DNA from: Mucilaginibacter sp. OK283
GTDB lineage: Bacteria > Bacteroidota > Bacteroidia > Sphingobacteriales > Sphingobacteriaceae
NCBI RefSeq assembly: GCF_900110415.1
Contig: NZ_FODR01000001.1
Location: forward strand, 248,001 to 312,000
Reading direction: 5' to 3'
DNA: 64,000 bases
Shown here: positions 43,986 through 52,817 of the stretch, one piece after another
Position numbering within the stretch: the first letter of the stretch is position 1
How the letters are laid out: each line of letters opens with the position of its first letter
Translations under genes and position numbers: made by a program
Notes under the pieces: model-generated
The model's database searches: none
What the model was told of the DNA's origin: nothing
What the model saw: the letters and a program-made list of their open reading frames with translations, nothing else

Positions 43986-44730
43986 ATTGCGCAATCCACT
44001 GACTCTGAAGGGGATTTACATACAAAAAACACTGCCATGCTGAGTTGTAAAATTTCGCGAAATTGTGAAGGAGGAATGAAATATATCGCGTAGCGGCCAT
44101 ACGATATACGTGATTACCCTTTTGGAGCGTTTCGCCGGGTGATTTCGGAATTCGGATGTTCGATTTCGGAATTTTTTATTTTCGGATTTCGGATTTAGCG
44201 TTTAGAATTTACCCCTCATTTCCGCGCAAATCAGCCAAAAAAGTCTTACTACCTGATACTAAAAGCCCCGAAAATCAACCAAAAAAATCTTACTACTTAC
44301 TACTTGATACTAAATGGGCGTTCCCTGCGGGCCGGGCTGTACGCTCATACGCCTGCAGGCATTACGCTCGTGGGCCTGTATCCGCTGCCATCCCTAACGC
44401 GAACGCGGGGAAACAACTGATTGTACGGCACCTTTGCTATAAATGCTGAAACGGTTTAGCATGAACATTAAAATAAGTAAAGGTGTAAGATGCTAATACG
44501 TTTTAGCGCAGGTGTTGAGTATAGGTTTAGGCGTTGGCTCACCTGTGCTTTGATTGGTATTTGTTTAAAGGAAGTTGCAAGTGATCCTCCCACACGCGGC
44601 GGCACAACACTTGCGCTAAAGGGGGGAAGTGCTTGCGATAGCCGGAGACCTCTTTTTTGAGGCCTCCGGTGATAACGCAAAGTGAATTTTATTAAAACAG
44701 TTTTTACAAACTGTTGGTAAGCGGTGTTAA
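43986..44730. other. 745-bp gap with MITE-like element 1
   Basis: Contains a decayed relative of the 1586 repeat arm near 44031, short repeats of CTTACTACTTACTACTTGATAC words (about 44234-44310), a near-palindrome ATGCTGAAACGGTTTAGCAT at 44443-44462, and the 120-bp element at 44501-44620. The frame at 44156-44449 overlaps these repeats and is not convincing. Confidence 0.6.
44501..44620 (+). mobile_element. 120-bp MITE-like element, copy 1
   Basis: Starts TTTTAGCGCAGGTGTTG and ends CAACACTTGCGCTAAA, terminal inverted repeats of about 16-17 bp with one mismatch. It matches copy 2 (46418-46537) at about 89 percent by hand alignment, in the same orientation. Both copies are followed by a run of six or more G and a shared CTTGC word, so the repeat unit may extend about 20 bases further. 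No transposase gene is inside or near. A lipoprotein gene lies between copies 1 and 2. Confidence 0.8.
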
Positions 44731-46170
44731 TTAAGGCAAATCGTAATAGGCTATACCTTCGTACGCAAAACCCGCGGCGCTGCCATCATTAATTTCAGTA
44801 TAACTGGTGGTGAAGAAATGACCTGCAGACTTGGTTCCACGGTACCTATATATGGGTTGACTACCGGCTACCTGGGTAGAATAAACGTACCCCGAAATAC
44901 CTTCCGAATGATAGCCTAACGTTGATATAATATTATCCCGTTCAGAGGGATTGATGGTAAACATATGTTCGGTACCATTATAAAGGCGGTACAACGGCAC
45001 TGTACCCTTAGCCTGGTAGTTGTATACACGGCCTATGTTTCCTTCTTGTGTCCAATAGTTATTGGGGTGTTGGCTTCCAAACAGCCACGACCAAAAGCTT
45101 GGGGCAAAGTACTGATGAGGTTGATTTAAAAGCTGGCTTTTTTCCACATTGGAAGTGGTATAAAAGTGCTCACCGGCTGGTGCCGAAAACATCCTGTACA
45201 AATATATTATCGGGCCTGTTTGTTCGGTAACAGTAGTGCCCGAAGTGGTAGGCAGTCCCTGTACAGCTATTGTATATACAGGGTCGGCAATTTCCTTTTC
45301 GTTCGATCCGCTTGATGCATTATTCCAATACATGCAAAAATGTGTTCCATTAAGGCTTGGCGAAGCTACCGGCAGCGTAAAATCAAATGTTTGCGTCGAA
45401 AAAATATCCGTAGGTTTTACGTTTTTTTCAGTTATCGAAATTCCATATCCCGGAATGCCCGATGGTGTTAGTATATTCCCCGTAAAAAGTTCAAGCGTCG
45501 CGTTCAAAGTAAATTTGGAAACCTTACCTGTTGCAGGGTCATGAGGCAACGAGATTTTAACCGTTACCTTAACAGTTTGCGATTGGTTGTAAGGCACGTT
45601 AAGCGTTGTGCCGCTTAGTGTACCGCCGCTGCTTCCGGTTACTGCAATGCTGTAACTTATTACTGCGCCCTGGGTAACATCTGTGTAAAATGGCTTCATG
45701 GTACCATCATCACTAATAGTTTTGGATGTTAAGTTATAAGTAAGTAAGGTATTAGAATAACTGAGCAATGAATCGCCCGGGTTTGTATAGGGCGGAACTG
45801 TAGGTGCAGGCGCGGGTGTAACAGGAGGAGGAGTTCCGCTACAATCGCCGCAAGGGTCAACAGGTGGCGCAACCATATTGGTTGATAAGCCTTTGGCCTT
45901 TACGTTTATTGGCCATTTGTTATAAAGGGCTGTTATGTCATCAAAGCTAATTTGGTTTTTCCCAAAAGCAACAAACTGTTTGGTGTCGGCTTCATAGCTG
46001 ATCTGACTGGGATCGATAGAAGTGAGTTTAGACAGATACGCCTTTAACGAATCAACTTCGGTTGAATGCCCGGCTAAATTTTGTGAGTTTGAAAGGACAG
46101 ATTGTGATGTGTTTTTTTGGCAGCCCGTAACAATCACGAGTAAGCCAATGGCTAATAAAATTTTGCGCAT
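44731..46170 (-). CDS. Lipoprotein with C-terminal DUF5648-like repeats
   Basis: The leader MRKILLAIGLLVIVTGC ends in a lipobox, so a surface or periplasmic lipoprotein of 479 residues is expected. A helical N-terminal part (to ~100) is followed by a Pro-rich linker with CGDCSG and PPPVTPAPAPTVPP, then a beta-rich middle domain. The C-terminal 150 residues hold three copies of a DUF5648-type unit: PIIYLYRMFSAPAGEHFYTT, VPLYRLYNGTEHMFT and PIYRYRGTKSAGHFFTT. This unit is found on secreted proteins and may bind carbohydrate or peptide; the role here is unknown. The gene is flanked by direct copies of a 120-bp element. Confidence 0.8.
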   Translation of the reverse strand: MRKILLAIGLLVIVTGCQKNTSQSVLSNSQNLAGHSTEVDSLKAYLSKLTSIDPSQISYEADTKQFVAFGKNQISFDDITALYNKWPINVKAKGLSTNMVAPPVDPCGDCSGTPPPVTPAPAPTVPPYTNPGDSLLSYSNTLLTYNLTSKTISDDGTMKPFYTDVTQGAVISYSIAVTGSSGGTLSGTTLNVPYNQSQTVKVTVKISLPHDPATGKVSKFTLNATLELFTGNILTPSGIPGYGISITEKNVKPTDIFSTQTFDFTLPVASPSLNGTHFCMYWNNASSGSNEKEIADPVYTIAVQGLPTTSGTTVTEQTGPIIYLYRMFSAPAGEHFYTTSNVEKSQLLNQPHQYFAPSFWSWLFGSQHPNNYWTQEGNIGRVYNYQAKGTVPLYRLYNGTEHMFTINPSERDNIISTLGYHSEGISGYVYSTQVAGSQPIYRYRGTKSAGHFFTTSYTEINDGSAAGFAYEGIAYYDLP

Positions 46171-46389
46171 AGGTTTAGTTTTTTTTATCGGCTTGCGCCG
46201 GTGGTTTATTAAATTAACGGATTAAAGATATAATAATTGAATAATATAATTATTATAAATTTTTAGTTAATAATATAGCTAATACAATGCATTGAATTTG
46301 CAATACCGTACCATCAGAAAAAACTTTGATACTATGTGGCAGTGCAGGTACTTACAGCAGCGGAGGATAGCATCGGCCATAGGCTGACA

Positions 46390-46425
46390 CGCTAAAACGC
46401 TTTACAAATTGCTAACGTTTTAGCG
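46390..46425. repeat. Inverted repeat overlapping the left end of MITE-like copy 2
   Basis: CGCTAAAACG (46390-46399) and CGTTTTAGCG (46416-46425) are a perfect 10-bp inverted pair. The right half is the left terminus of the element, so an extra inverted copy of the end lies just outside it. Confidence 0.65.
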
Positions 46426-46537
46426 CAGGTGTTGAGTAATCGGTTTGAGCGTTGGCCCACCTGTGCTTTGATAGGTGTTTGTTTAAAAGAAGTCACAAGT
46501 GACCCTCCCACACGCAGCCGCACAACACTTGCGCTAA
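46418..46537 (+). mobile_element. 120-bp MITE-like element, copy 2
   Basis: Same length, orientation and terminal inverted repeats as copy 1 (TTTTAGCGCAGGTGTTG start, CAACACTTGCGCTAA end). It is the left boundary of the AT-rich restriction-like cassette, whose right boundary is the decayed inverted copy 3. Confidence 0.8.
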
Positions 46538-46728
46538 GGGGGGGGGATCCACTTGCCTATCGAACTGAAAAAAGATAAGCTGTATCGAGGTGATTATCTA
46601 TCAGCGGAGCACACGCGCCACGAATACGCCAGCGGTGGCATACATTAATACAAAGGCGCTAACGGAAGAGTATAATCTGCCATAGCGGCATATTTAATAA
46701 TATTTTTATTGAATAAATATTAGGAGAC

Positions 46729-46764
46729 ATTACATAATGGTTAATTAATTAGTCATTATGTAAT
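46729..46764. repeat. 11-bp inverted repeat in the leader region of the cassette
   Basis: ATTACATAATG (46729-46739) and CATTATGTAAT (46754-46764) pair perfectly with a 14-base AT-rich loop. It may be a regulator site; nothing else supports this. Confidence 0.55.
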
Positions 46765-47093
46765 AATCCATGTCACAATGACGCCTTACAACAATTGGGA
46801 ATAGCTGGCATATGGATTGAAGGGGAAAGTTGTTAAGAATGAATGGATTATCAATCTTATCGACCAAATATATTTGCCACCAATTCGAATATAAGCTTTT
46901 GGTAAACCGATAATAATCTAAGTCACCGAGCTAGTCGGCGGTACTATTATGAGAAGTTATGATGAAAAACTATTTTCATGCTGGAGCAGTGTTGCTTAAA
47001 AAACTGTCTGGATAATGCAGTGATGAAGTTATTTGTTAATTCAATTATTTTTATCACATGCCTCGAATTATAAAGGGGTATTAAAACATTTTT

Positions 47094-47993
47094 ATGCCAT
47101 CATTTAAAGAACATTTCAATATTCCTCAAAATCAGATCGTTGAGTTTTTAGATATACCCTTGGATGAAGATTTATTAGCTTTCATTTGTCCTTTTCTAAT
47201 TGCTAATAACAGACAAGTTCCCATTTTTAATAATATCTTTTCACAGCTTAAAGCGTTTTTTGTTAAGCTTAATAGGGACTTTATTGTGCCTAACGATGCT
47301 CATAATGGCCTTGCTTTTTTATCACATTTACATGAGCCTAATGAATATCATTTAGGATATTCAGGTGCAAATAAAGGAAGAGCTATATCCGACGAGAGAT
47401 CGGTACAAATTTTTGGTGCTTTAAGAAATAACAGATTTGCCAGGCAAGGGATACAAATTACAAATGAAGCTCATAACGTATTATTGTTAGTTAAGGGTAT
47501 CGGCCAGGATATCATGTCAGACACGATTGCTAACGTTTGTCGAAATATTTTCGCTGACTTTACATTGAATCAATGTGTACAGCACAATATTCCAACTATA
47601 CCGGTGCATTTTCATTATTATGACGCCGCAGCCGCACAGTGGGGAACGGCGGACTTCGATCTTCCTGATTATAGAGGTAAGCCAATTATATTGATACCCA
47701 AGGACATAATATCACCTTCGAGAAGCTACCCTTCAGGGTACAATAATTTCGTTGCGGGGAAATATATATCACCCGCGATATTAAATGGTCAGAAACAAGT
47801 TAATAATCCGGCGATATTCATAAACACATTAGCAAATGGAAGAAGACGGGCAATTATTAAAGCTATAAGAAAAGAATTCGGTAAGAAAAAAGAAGATTTG
47901 GTAGATTTTGTTGTAGAATATAACGGTTCATTGGATTCATTTGTAGATTATGCTAAAGAGCATTATCCAGCCCTTGATCTTTCAGGCATATAA
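47094..47993 (+). CDS. Uncharacterised 299-aa protein in the restriction-like cassette
   Basis: No signal peptide or membrane segment, so cytosolic. I cannot place it in a named family. Recognisable stretches are NEAHNVLLLVKGIGQDIMSD near residue 124-143, with acidic residues at E125, D139 and D143, a Cys-containing helix (VCRNIFADFTLNQC), IPVHFHYYDAAAAQW, and DYRGKPIILIPKDIISPSRS. The last part reads like a conserved family motif (LP...GKPIILIPK). One 60-base line inside it (47161-47220) is 30 percent G+C by hand count, against 45 percent in a sample line at 55201. It points toward the minus-strand Mcr-like operon (convergent ends about 45 bases apart). A defence role is inferred only from position. 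Confidence 0.8.
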   Translation: MPSFKEHFNIPQNQIVEFLDIPLDEDLLAFICPFLIANNRQVPIFNNIFSQLKAFFVKLNRDFIVPNDAHNGLAFLSHLHEPNEYHLGYSGANKGRAISDERSVQIFGALRNNRFARQGIQITNEAHNVLLLVKGIGQDIMSDTIANVCRNIFADFTLNQCVQHNIPTIPVHFHYYDAAAAQWGTADFDLPDYRGKPIILIPKDIISPSRSYPSGYNNFVAGKYISPAILNGQKQVNNPAIFINTLANGRRRAIIKAIRKEFGKKKEDLVDFVVEYNGSLDSFVDYAKEHYPALDLSGI

Positions 47994-48037
47994 AACAATA
48001 TTGTGGCGGGAATTAATTAGTTTCCGCCACAATAATC

Positions 48038-50455
48038 TTATATCTTAATTAATTTAGACAGCAAGTCATTAAGTTTTATCGGTTCATTCCCTAATCGAAA
48101 AACCAACGGGGGATAAATGTCAGATGATAGTATATTTAAGTCATCAATTAAAATCTCTATCATAGATGGATCATTTTCGTGATTTTTCCATTTAACCGAA
48201 CATTTTTTATTTAAAAGTTTAACCTCTTCGATAAATCTGGCGGCACTCGGGTTAGTTAAGTAGAAATAGTTTTTATCTCCTGTTTCCAAATATCGGCTTA
48301 ACCCCTTAGGGGTGGTGTAACGATATCCTTTGATTGAACCAACTTTGGTTGGGACTTGTATAGACTTAGGACGTATTAAGTTGAAAACAACATAATTTGG
48401 ACTACGTAAGTCCCAGGTGACTCCTTTTTGTTTTAACTCAAGATCAGAGTTAATTTCCCAATCTTTTACCTGATATAATTTAGACTCAGATGATACAGAA
48501 TCATAAACCAATAATGATTTAGACATGTATAATTTGGAATTTAGATTCTTTACAAAAGGGACATGATATATATTTGTGTTAGAAATAAATTCTCTCCTTT
48601 TTTCAATGTCGCTCTTAGGAATAGTCCCAATTGTTATCCATTCACTCCATTGGTTTTGACTTTCTGAGTATTCCGAACGATCCATTTCTATGAATTGTTC
48701 AAAATGTTCTTCAGGTAATTTACTTATTAAATCTTTAAGTAAACTATTAACTAACCCTGTCTTGCTCGGTAAAAAAGGTAAAGCACCGATATTTACTTCT
48801 TTAATGCTCTTATAAAAATCGTTAGCCTTAAATTCCTTTTCCGAAAGAGGGTAGGGATATAGAATTATACCACCTAAATTTTTGACTGCGGATCGATAAG
48901 GTGCATCTGTTAGTTTGCTATGTAAAATCGCGTCTCTGTATCTGTGCAACTGCCCTATAGCATCTTGTGGGACGTTAAATTTTATTTCATTATCTGATTT
49001 TTCGTCAAATCGATATTTAGCATCAAATAGATACCAAAATGATTTTTCAAAACCCAACTTTGTGAATTCAATTGAGTAATCGGGACGCTGATTGAAAGTA
49101 AATACGTTTCCACCTTTTTTACCAAACTCTTTATTGAAGTAAATAGTTGTTGTCGTATTATTTATCTTGTTCTTAAAAGTAACCTTAGATTCATTCCCCT
49201 TTTTTAGTTCAACAACGAATTTATTCGCCTTAACTTTTATTAGGTCCTGGTAATTTAATTCAGAGTCATTTTGCTCATTTAATATTTGAACTAATTTTAA
49301 AAAACACCAGTACTCATATAAGGTGGAAATATCCTTTTGTTCAATTTTAAAAATATCGTTATCAGCAATTTCTAACCCTCGCAAAAGCAACAAATAAATA
49401 TGCATAAAATCTCTGTAACCCGCTCCACGTGTAAGCGATGTCGAAAAATATGAACGATTTTCAAACTCTGTTACCTCGTTAAATGGATTTTCATGAATAA
49501 TTGATTGTAACCTGCTTTGATATTGATTGAGTTTTAATAAGAGGGGGGAATAGTCTAAAAGATCTGAATAGTTTGTTATGTAGTTTTTGTATATTCTAAG
49601 TTGTTCGATAATATTTTTCACCGACCATTTTATAAATCGATTTTCGTAAGTATCATAAGAAACATATTTTTTTAAAGATAGTGCTTGAGTAAACGCTGAT
49701 TTTGTGCTAACATTTAGTCCAATGCCATCTTGATTACAGTGCTGACCATTTTTTCGAAACCATTCTATATTTTTCTTTGAAGCTTGCCGAACTTTTTCTA
49801 CAGGTAACACTACTTCGTACCTTTTAATGTCATGTTTAGGCTGCCGGTTTATGATGTATAAATTCAAAATCATTTGATCAAACAGAACATCTAAAATATT
49901 CCACCATTCAGTTTGTGTCGCCCTACCTGTTAGTTTTGCTCTGCTCTTACTAAAAGTGTCTTTCAGTGAGGCATATGACAGATTTTGAATGATTTGAGAA
50001 ATTTCACCCATCATCGCCTTATAATCTGATTTGTAATCCATTTTTTGCGGAAACACTTCAGTTTTAAGAAGAAATATGGATTTATTTTCAGCATCCTTTA
50101 TCTCTATTTGTGTACTTCCAACCTGGTCATTAAAGGAAAATACTCCGGTAAGCAAATGCAGACCATTTCTTGGGTTAGATTTATTTTCCCTTCTATTGTT
50201 AATTACAAGCTCAAAAGGTGCTTTAAAATTGGAACTTGCATCTATTATGTATGTGTATTGAATTTTTTGCCACTCAAAAAAATATAAAAGCTCTAACGGT
50301 TGTTGGCTATCTAACCCTTCAACTTTAATTGATAGAACTTCGGATATCGAGGATGTTTTGCTGTATACCTGCTTTACGGGCTTATCCAACTGTAAATCCA
50401 AAGTCCCGCGACCTTCAGACGTGAAATAATATGTTTGATTATTTATCAAAGCCAA
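48038..50455 (-). CDS. DUF2357 PD-(D/E)xK nuclease (McrC-like partner)
   Basis: An 805-residue cytosolic protein. Residues about 1-140 are a beta-rich domain. A DUF2357-type region follows (VSYDTYENRFIKWSVKNII near 265-283). The nuclease core is clear: E381 in TLYEYWCFLKL, D459 in RPDYSIEF and D478-x-K480 in LFDAKYRF, the PD-(D/E)xK triad. A C-terminal region of about 300 residues ends SKLIKI. In this architecture the nuclease is driven by an McrB-type AAA+ protein, here the upstream gene, whose stop overlaps this start by 10 bases. The assembly would cut DNA recognised as modified (type IV-like, inference). Confidence 0.9.
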   Translation of the reverse strand: MALINNQTYYFTSEGRGTLDLQLDKPVKQVYSKTSSISEVLSIKVEGLDSQQPLELLYFFEWQKIQYTYIIDASSNFKAPFELVINNRRENKSNPRNGLHLLTGVFSFNDQVGSTQIEIKDAENKSIFLLKTEVFPQKMDYKSDYKAMMGEISQIIQNLSYASLKDTFSKSRAKLTGRATQTEWWNILDVLFDQMILNLYIINRQPKHDIKRYEVVLPVEKVRQASKKNIEWFRKNGQHCNQDGIGLNVSTKSAFTQALSLKKYVSYDTYENRFIKWSVKNIIEQLRIYKNYITNYSDLLDYSPLLLKLNQYQSRLQSIIHENPFNEVTEFENRSYFSTSLTRGAGYRDFMHIYLLLLRGLEIADNDIFKIEQKDISTLYEYWCFLKLVQILNEQNDSELNYQDLIKVKANKFVVELKKGNESKVTFKNKINNTTTTIYFNKEFGKKGGNVFTFNQRPDYSIEFTKLGFEKSFWYLFDAKYRFDEKSDNEIKFNVPQDAIGQLHRYRDAILHSKLTDAPYRSAVKNLGGIILYPYPLSEKEFKANDFYKSIKEVNIGALPFLPSKTGLVNSLLKDLISKLPEEHFEQFIEMDRSEYSESQNQWSEWITIGTIPKSDIEKRREFISNTNIYHVPFVKNLNSKLYMSKSLLVYDSVSSESKLYQVKDWEINSDLELKQKGVTWDLRSPNYVVFNLIRPKSIQVPTKVGSIKGYRYTTPKGLSRYLETGDKNYFYLTNPSAARFIEEVKLLNKKCSVKWKNHENDPSMIEILIDDLNILSSDIYPPLVFRLGNEPIKLNDLLSKLIKI

Positions 50456-52398
50456 AATGAGGTAAAACGGTCATCATCAAAACGTTTTAACATAAATGCT
50501 ATTTTTTTTGAAGATCGGGTATAGTTTAAATTTTCAAAATCAACTTTCTGCTCAAAATCAACGTATTGAAAAGAGTTACTTTTAAAATCTTTGTTCTCCA
50601 ATAAATTCAGGAGATCAATCAGTACTTTTTGAATTCGTTCTGAACTGCCATGTATACGAGGTAATACCTTTTGTACCAACTGAAAATCAATTGCTTTTTT
50701 ATCTTCAATCAATTTATATTTCTTGTTTAGGGTGAGATAAAATGCAACCTCATCCCTTACGCGGTAGGCAAATTGTAAATCTGCATTTTGTAAGATATCA
50801 TTTACTTTTTTCAGCAAAGCAAATTCTTCAGCTATCGAATTTTTGTCTGAATCAGTTAAATCTGTTGATATTAAAAATTCAGTCTCTAAAAATGTATTCG
50901 TAACATTAGTTATACTTTTTGACGATATTTTTGAAGCCTCAATCCAATCAAGATTTATATCATTCATCTCTATAGAATTGGCTCTATCTAATACTTTTCT
51001 TGAAAAAGAATGGGTAGTTTCATCCATGTTTACCGTACCAATCAAATACAAATTTTTTGGCCATGTCAAGTTTCTAAACTTTATTAAATCATCTTGCCGG
51101 AAAAAATCATCGCTAAAAAAAGCTTGTGTTTTGATGTTTGTCCCTTTACCGTTTTCCCAGGCTCTCGTTTCTATAACACTTAAAAAGTCGCTAAAGTAAT
51201 GCTCAACTCGTGCCAAATTCATTTCGTCGAGAATAAAGAAAAATGGTTCTTCCGGTTTAGCAGCAGCTGACTTTATTGCGTTTGTTAGTTCCTTTGGAAC
51301 AAATTTCCCTTCCAACGAGGTATATCCCAATAAATCACTTCCGTCGGTCCAGTCAGGTCGCACGGGGACTTGTCTGATGTTGTCTTTAATATTAATTGCC
51401 TCTGCGAACATTCGCGGGAGTTGGGTTTTTCCTGTTCCTGAAATTCCAGCAAGAATTACAAATGGTTTGGTTTTCAAAGACAAATAAAAGTTGGCAATTT
51501 CCTCATAATTATATTGAAAGCCTTTATTATTTAAATATTCATGAATGTGAATTATGTCCTTTGGGGATTTCTGATTTCTCTCGGTGGGTATTGTAACTGA
51601 TGGATTCTTTAGAACCATGTTACTTTCCAGTATATTTTTTGCCTTATATAAAAGATCATATGCTTCTCCGGAAGAAAAGAGTTTCATAAGATCAGTTATT
51701 TTGCTTATCCGTCCTTCCTGCTTTCTGACACCTTCTTCAAATAATATGAGAGCCATTGTTTGACTGGCAAATGTAGATGGATCCTTGTAATTCCAATCCA
51801 AGGGGATTGTTGTTTTTTTTAGTATTTTAAATCTATAAAATAATTCAAATTGTCCCTCATTTGCATTGGCAAAAACCACATATTCGTCATCATTAATTGT
51901 ATTTCTGCCGTTATCGAACGTTGGTATTATATCCTTCTTGTCGATTTCAGTAAACAATATCTCTCTAGAAAGTCGATTTACCCAGAACACAATATCTCCA
52001 AGTTCATAGTTGGAAAACTTCTTATTATCCCAATAAAAATATTTATGATCATTTGTTATAAGCGACTTATAATTTGATGATGCGCTCACACCATGAATAT
52101 CATATAGCTTGATTTTTCTCATAAGATTAGCAATTTGTTTTGGGATAATTTTAAACCCATTTTCTTCAAGCAATTTAAAGCAAGGTGTGTTTAGTCCCCC
52201 GGCAAATGAATCTCGATCTAAGTTAACACCATTCGCAAAAAAATTAGCGTATGATACAATTAGCTTGGGCGGGTACAACTTATCTGAAAATAATACGTCG
52301 TAATATTGGGAATCGGCACCCTTGGGGATTCCTTCATTGTCAATTTTATTTATTGCCTTTAGTAAATGATCTTTACTTATATTATGTGGTATAGGCAT
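50446..52398 (-). CDS. McrB-type AAA+ protein with ScoMcrA-like head and EVE-like domain
   Basis: From the start at 52398 (MPIPHNISKDHLL; the frame opens at 52461) the protein has 650 residues. Residues ~5-87 match the ScoMcrA N-terminal head type (KGADSQYYDVLFSDKLYPPK, FAGGLNTPCFKLLEENGF). Residues ~97-220 look like an EVE/PUA-like reader (YELGDIVFWVNR), a fold that binds modified bases. Residues ~312-480 are a AAA+ motor: Walker A GISGTGKTQL (318-327), Walker B FFILDEMNLARVE (E392), sensor region GTVNMDETTHSFS. The McrB GTPase signature MNxxDR is replaced by NMDETT, so nucleotide preference is open. Starts 2 bases after mazG-like stop; start choice rests on this and the domain edge. Confidence 0.9.
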   Translation of the reverse strand: MPIPHNISKDHLLKAINKIDNEGIPKGADSQYYDVLFSDKLYPPKLIVSYANFFANGVNLDRDSFAGGLNTPCFKLLEENGFKIIPKQIANLMRKIKLYDIHGVSASSNYKSLITNDHKYFYWDNKKFSNYELGDIVFWVNRLSREILFTEIDKKDIIPTFDNGRNTINDDEYVVFANANEGQFELFYRFKILKKTTIPLDWNYKDPSTFASQTMALILFEEGVRKQEGRISKITDLMKLFSSGEAYDLLYKAKNILESNMVLKNPSVTIPTERNQKSPKDIIHIHEYLNNKGFQYNYEEIANFYLSLKTKPFVILAGISGTGKTQLPRMFAEAINIKDNIRQVPVRPDWTDGSDLLGYTSLEGKFVPKELTNAIKSAAAKPEEPFFFILDEMNLARVEHYFSDFLSVIETRAWENGKGTNIKTQAFFSDDFFRQDDLIKFRNLTWPKNLYLIGTVNMDETTHSFSRKVLDRANSIEMNDINLDWIEASKISSKSITNVTNTFLETEFLISTDLTDSDKNSIAEEFALLKKVNDILQNADLQFAYRVRDEVAFYLTLNKKYKLIEDKKAIDFQLVQKVLPRIHGSSERIQKVLIDLLNLLENKDFKSNSFQYVDFEQKVDFENLNYTRSSKKIAFMLKRFDDDRFTSFWL

Positions 52399-52399
52399 A

Positions 52400-52729
52400 T
52401 TATAATTCCCGATACTTTTTTGAAGACCCTTTTGCCTTGCTGACAGGATATTTAATTTCATTTTTCTTAATCTTGTCGGCTACAATTTCGCTTATGTCAA
52501 AACCATATTTATCTGCGATAAGTAAAGAATAACTTATAACATCGGCAAGTTCTTCCTTTACTTTTTCAATATCGGCAGTTTCAGCATCCTTCCAAAGATA
52601 TAGTTCATTCAACTCTGCGGCTTCAATTGACAATGCTAAAGCAAGGTCTTTTGGATTGTGAAATTGTGCCCAATCACGTTCGTCTCGGAACTTGATTAAT
52701 AATTCTTGAAGATTTTTCCAGTCGCTCAT
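52400..52729 (-). CDS. MazG-like nucleotide pyrophosphohydrolase (RS21-C6/dCTPase type)
   Basis: A compact all-helical 109-residue enzyme that hydrolyses (d)NTPs to monophosphate and pyrophosphate. The family motifs are W-AQFH near residue 20, SIEAAELNELYLW with E36 and E39, and KEELADVISY with E60 and D63 (ExxE...ExxD, the magnesium-binding set). The WxQFH and Y/W pattern fits the RS21-C6/dCTP pyrophosphatase branch. It is the first gene of a three-gene operon; the McrB-like gene starts 2 bases after its stop. Linkage to a restriction motor suggests a role in nucleotide pools, either removing unusual dCTP analogues or starving phage (inference). Confidence 0.9.
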   Translation of the reverse strand: MSDWKNLQELLIKFRDERDWAQFHNPKDLALALSIEAAELNELYLWKDAETADIEKVKEELADVISYSLLIADKYGFDISEIVADKIKKNEIKYPVSKAKGSSKKYREL

Positions 52730-52817
52730 ATTAGGTTATGATATTGGAAAAATAAGAAAAAATATTTGAGAAACCGCATAACCCTATGCTACTTAAGACA
52801 GATAGCGTAGCTCACAA

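Larger units (their letters stand above)
46171..47093. other. 923-bp gap upstream of the unknown cassette gene
   Basis: Holds a candidate -7 box for the lipoprotein gene (minus-strand TATCTTTA at 46223-46230), an inverted repeat at 46390-46425, MITE-like copy 2 at 46418-46537 and a second inverted repeat at 46729-46764. The rest is AT-rich; no gene or RNA is recognisable. Confidence 0.6.

Noticed and set aside
44156..44449. 97-codon plus-strand frame in the 44-kb gap
   Set aside because: It runs through short repeats (CTTACTACTT words) and a decayed palindromic arm, and lacks coding character.
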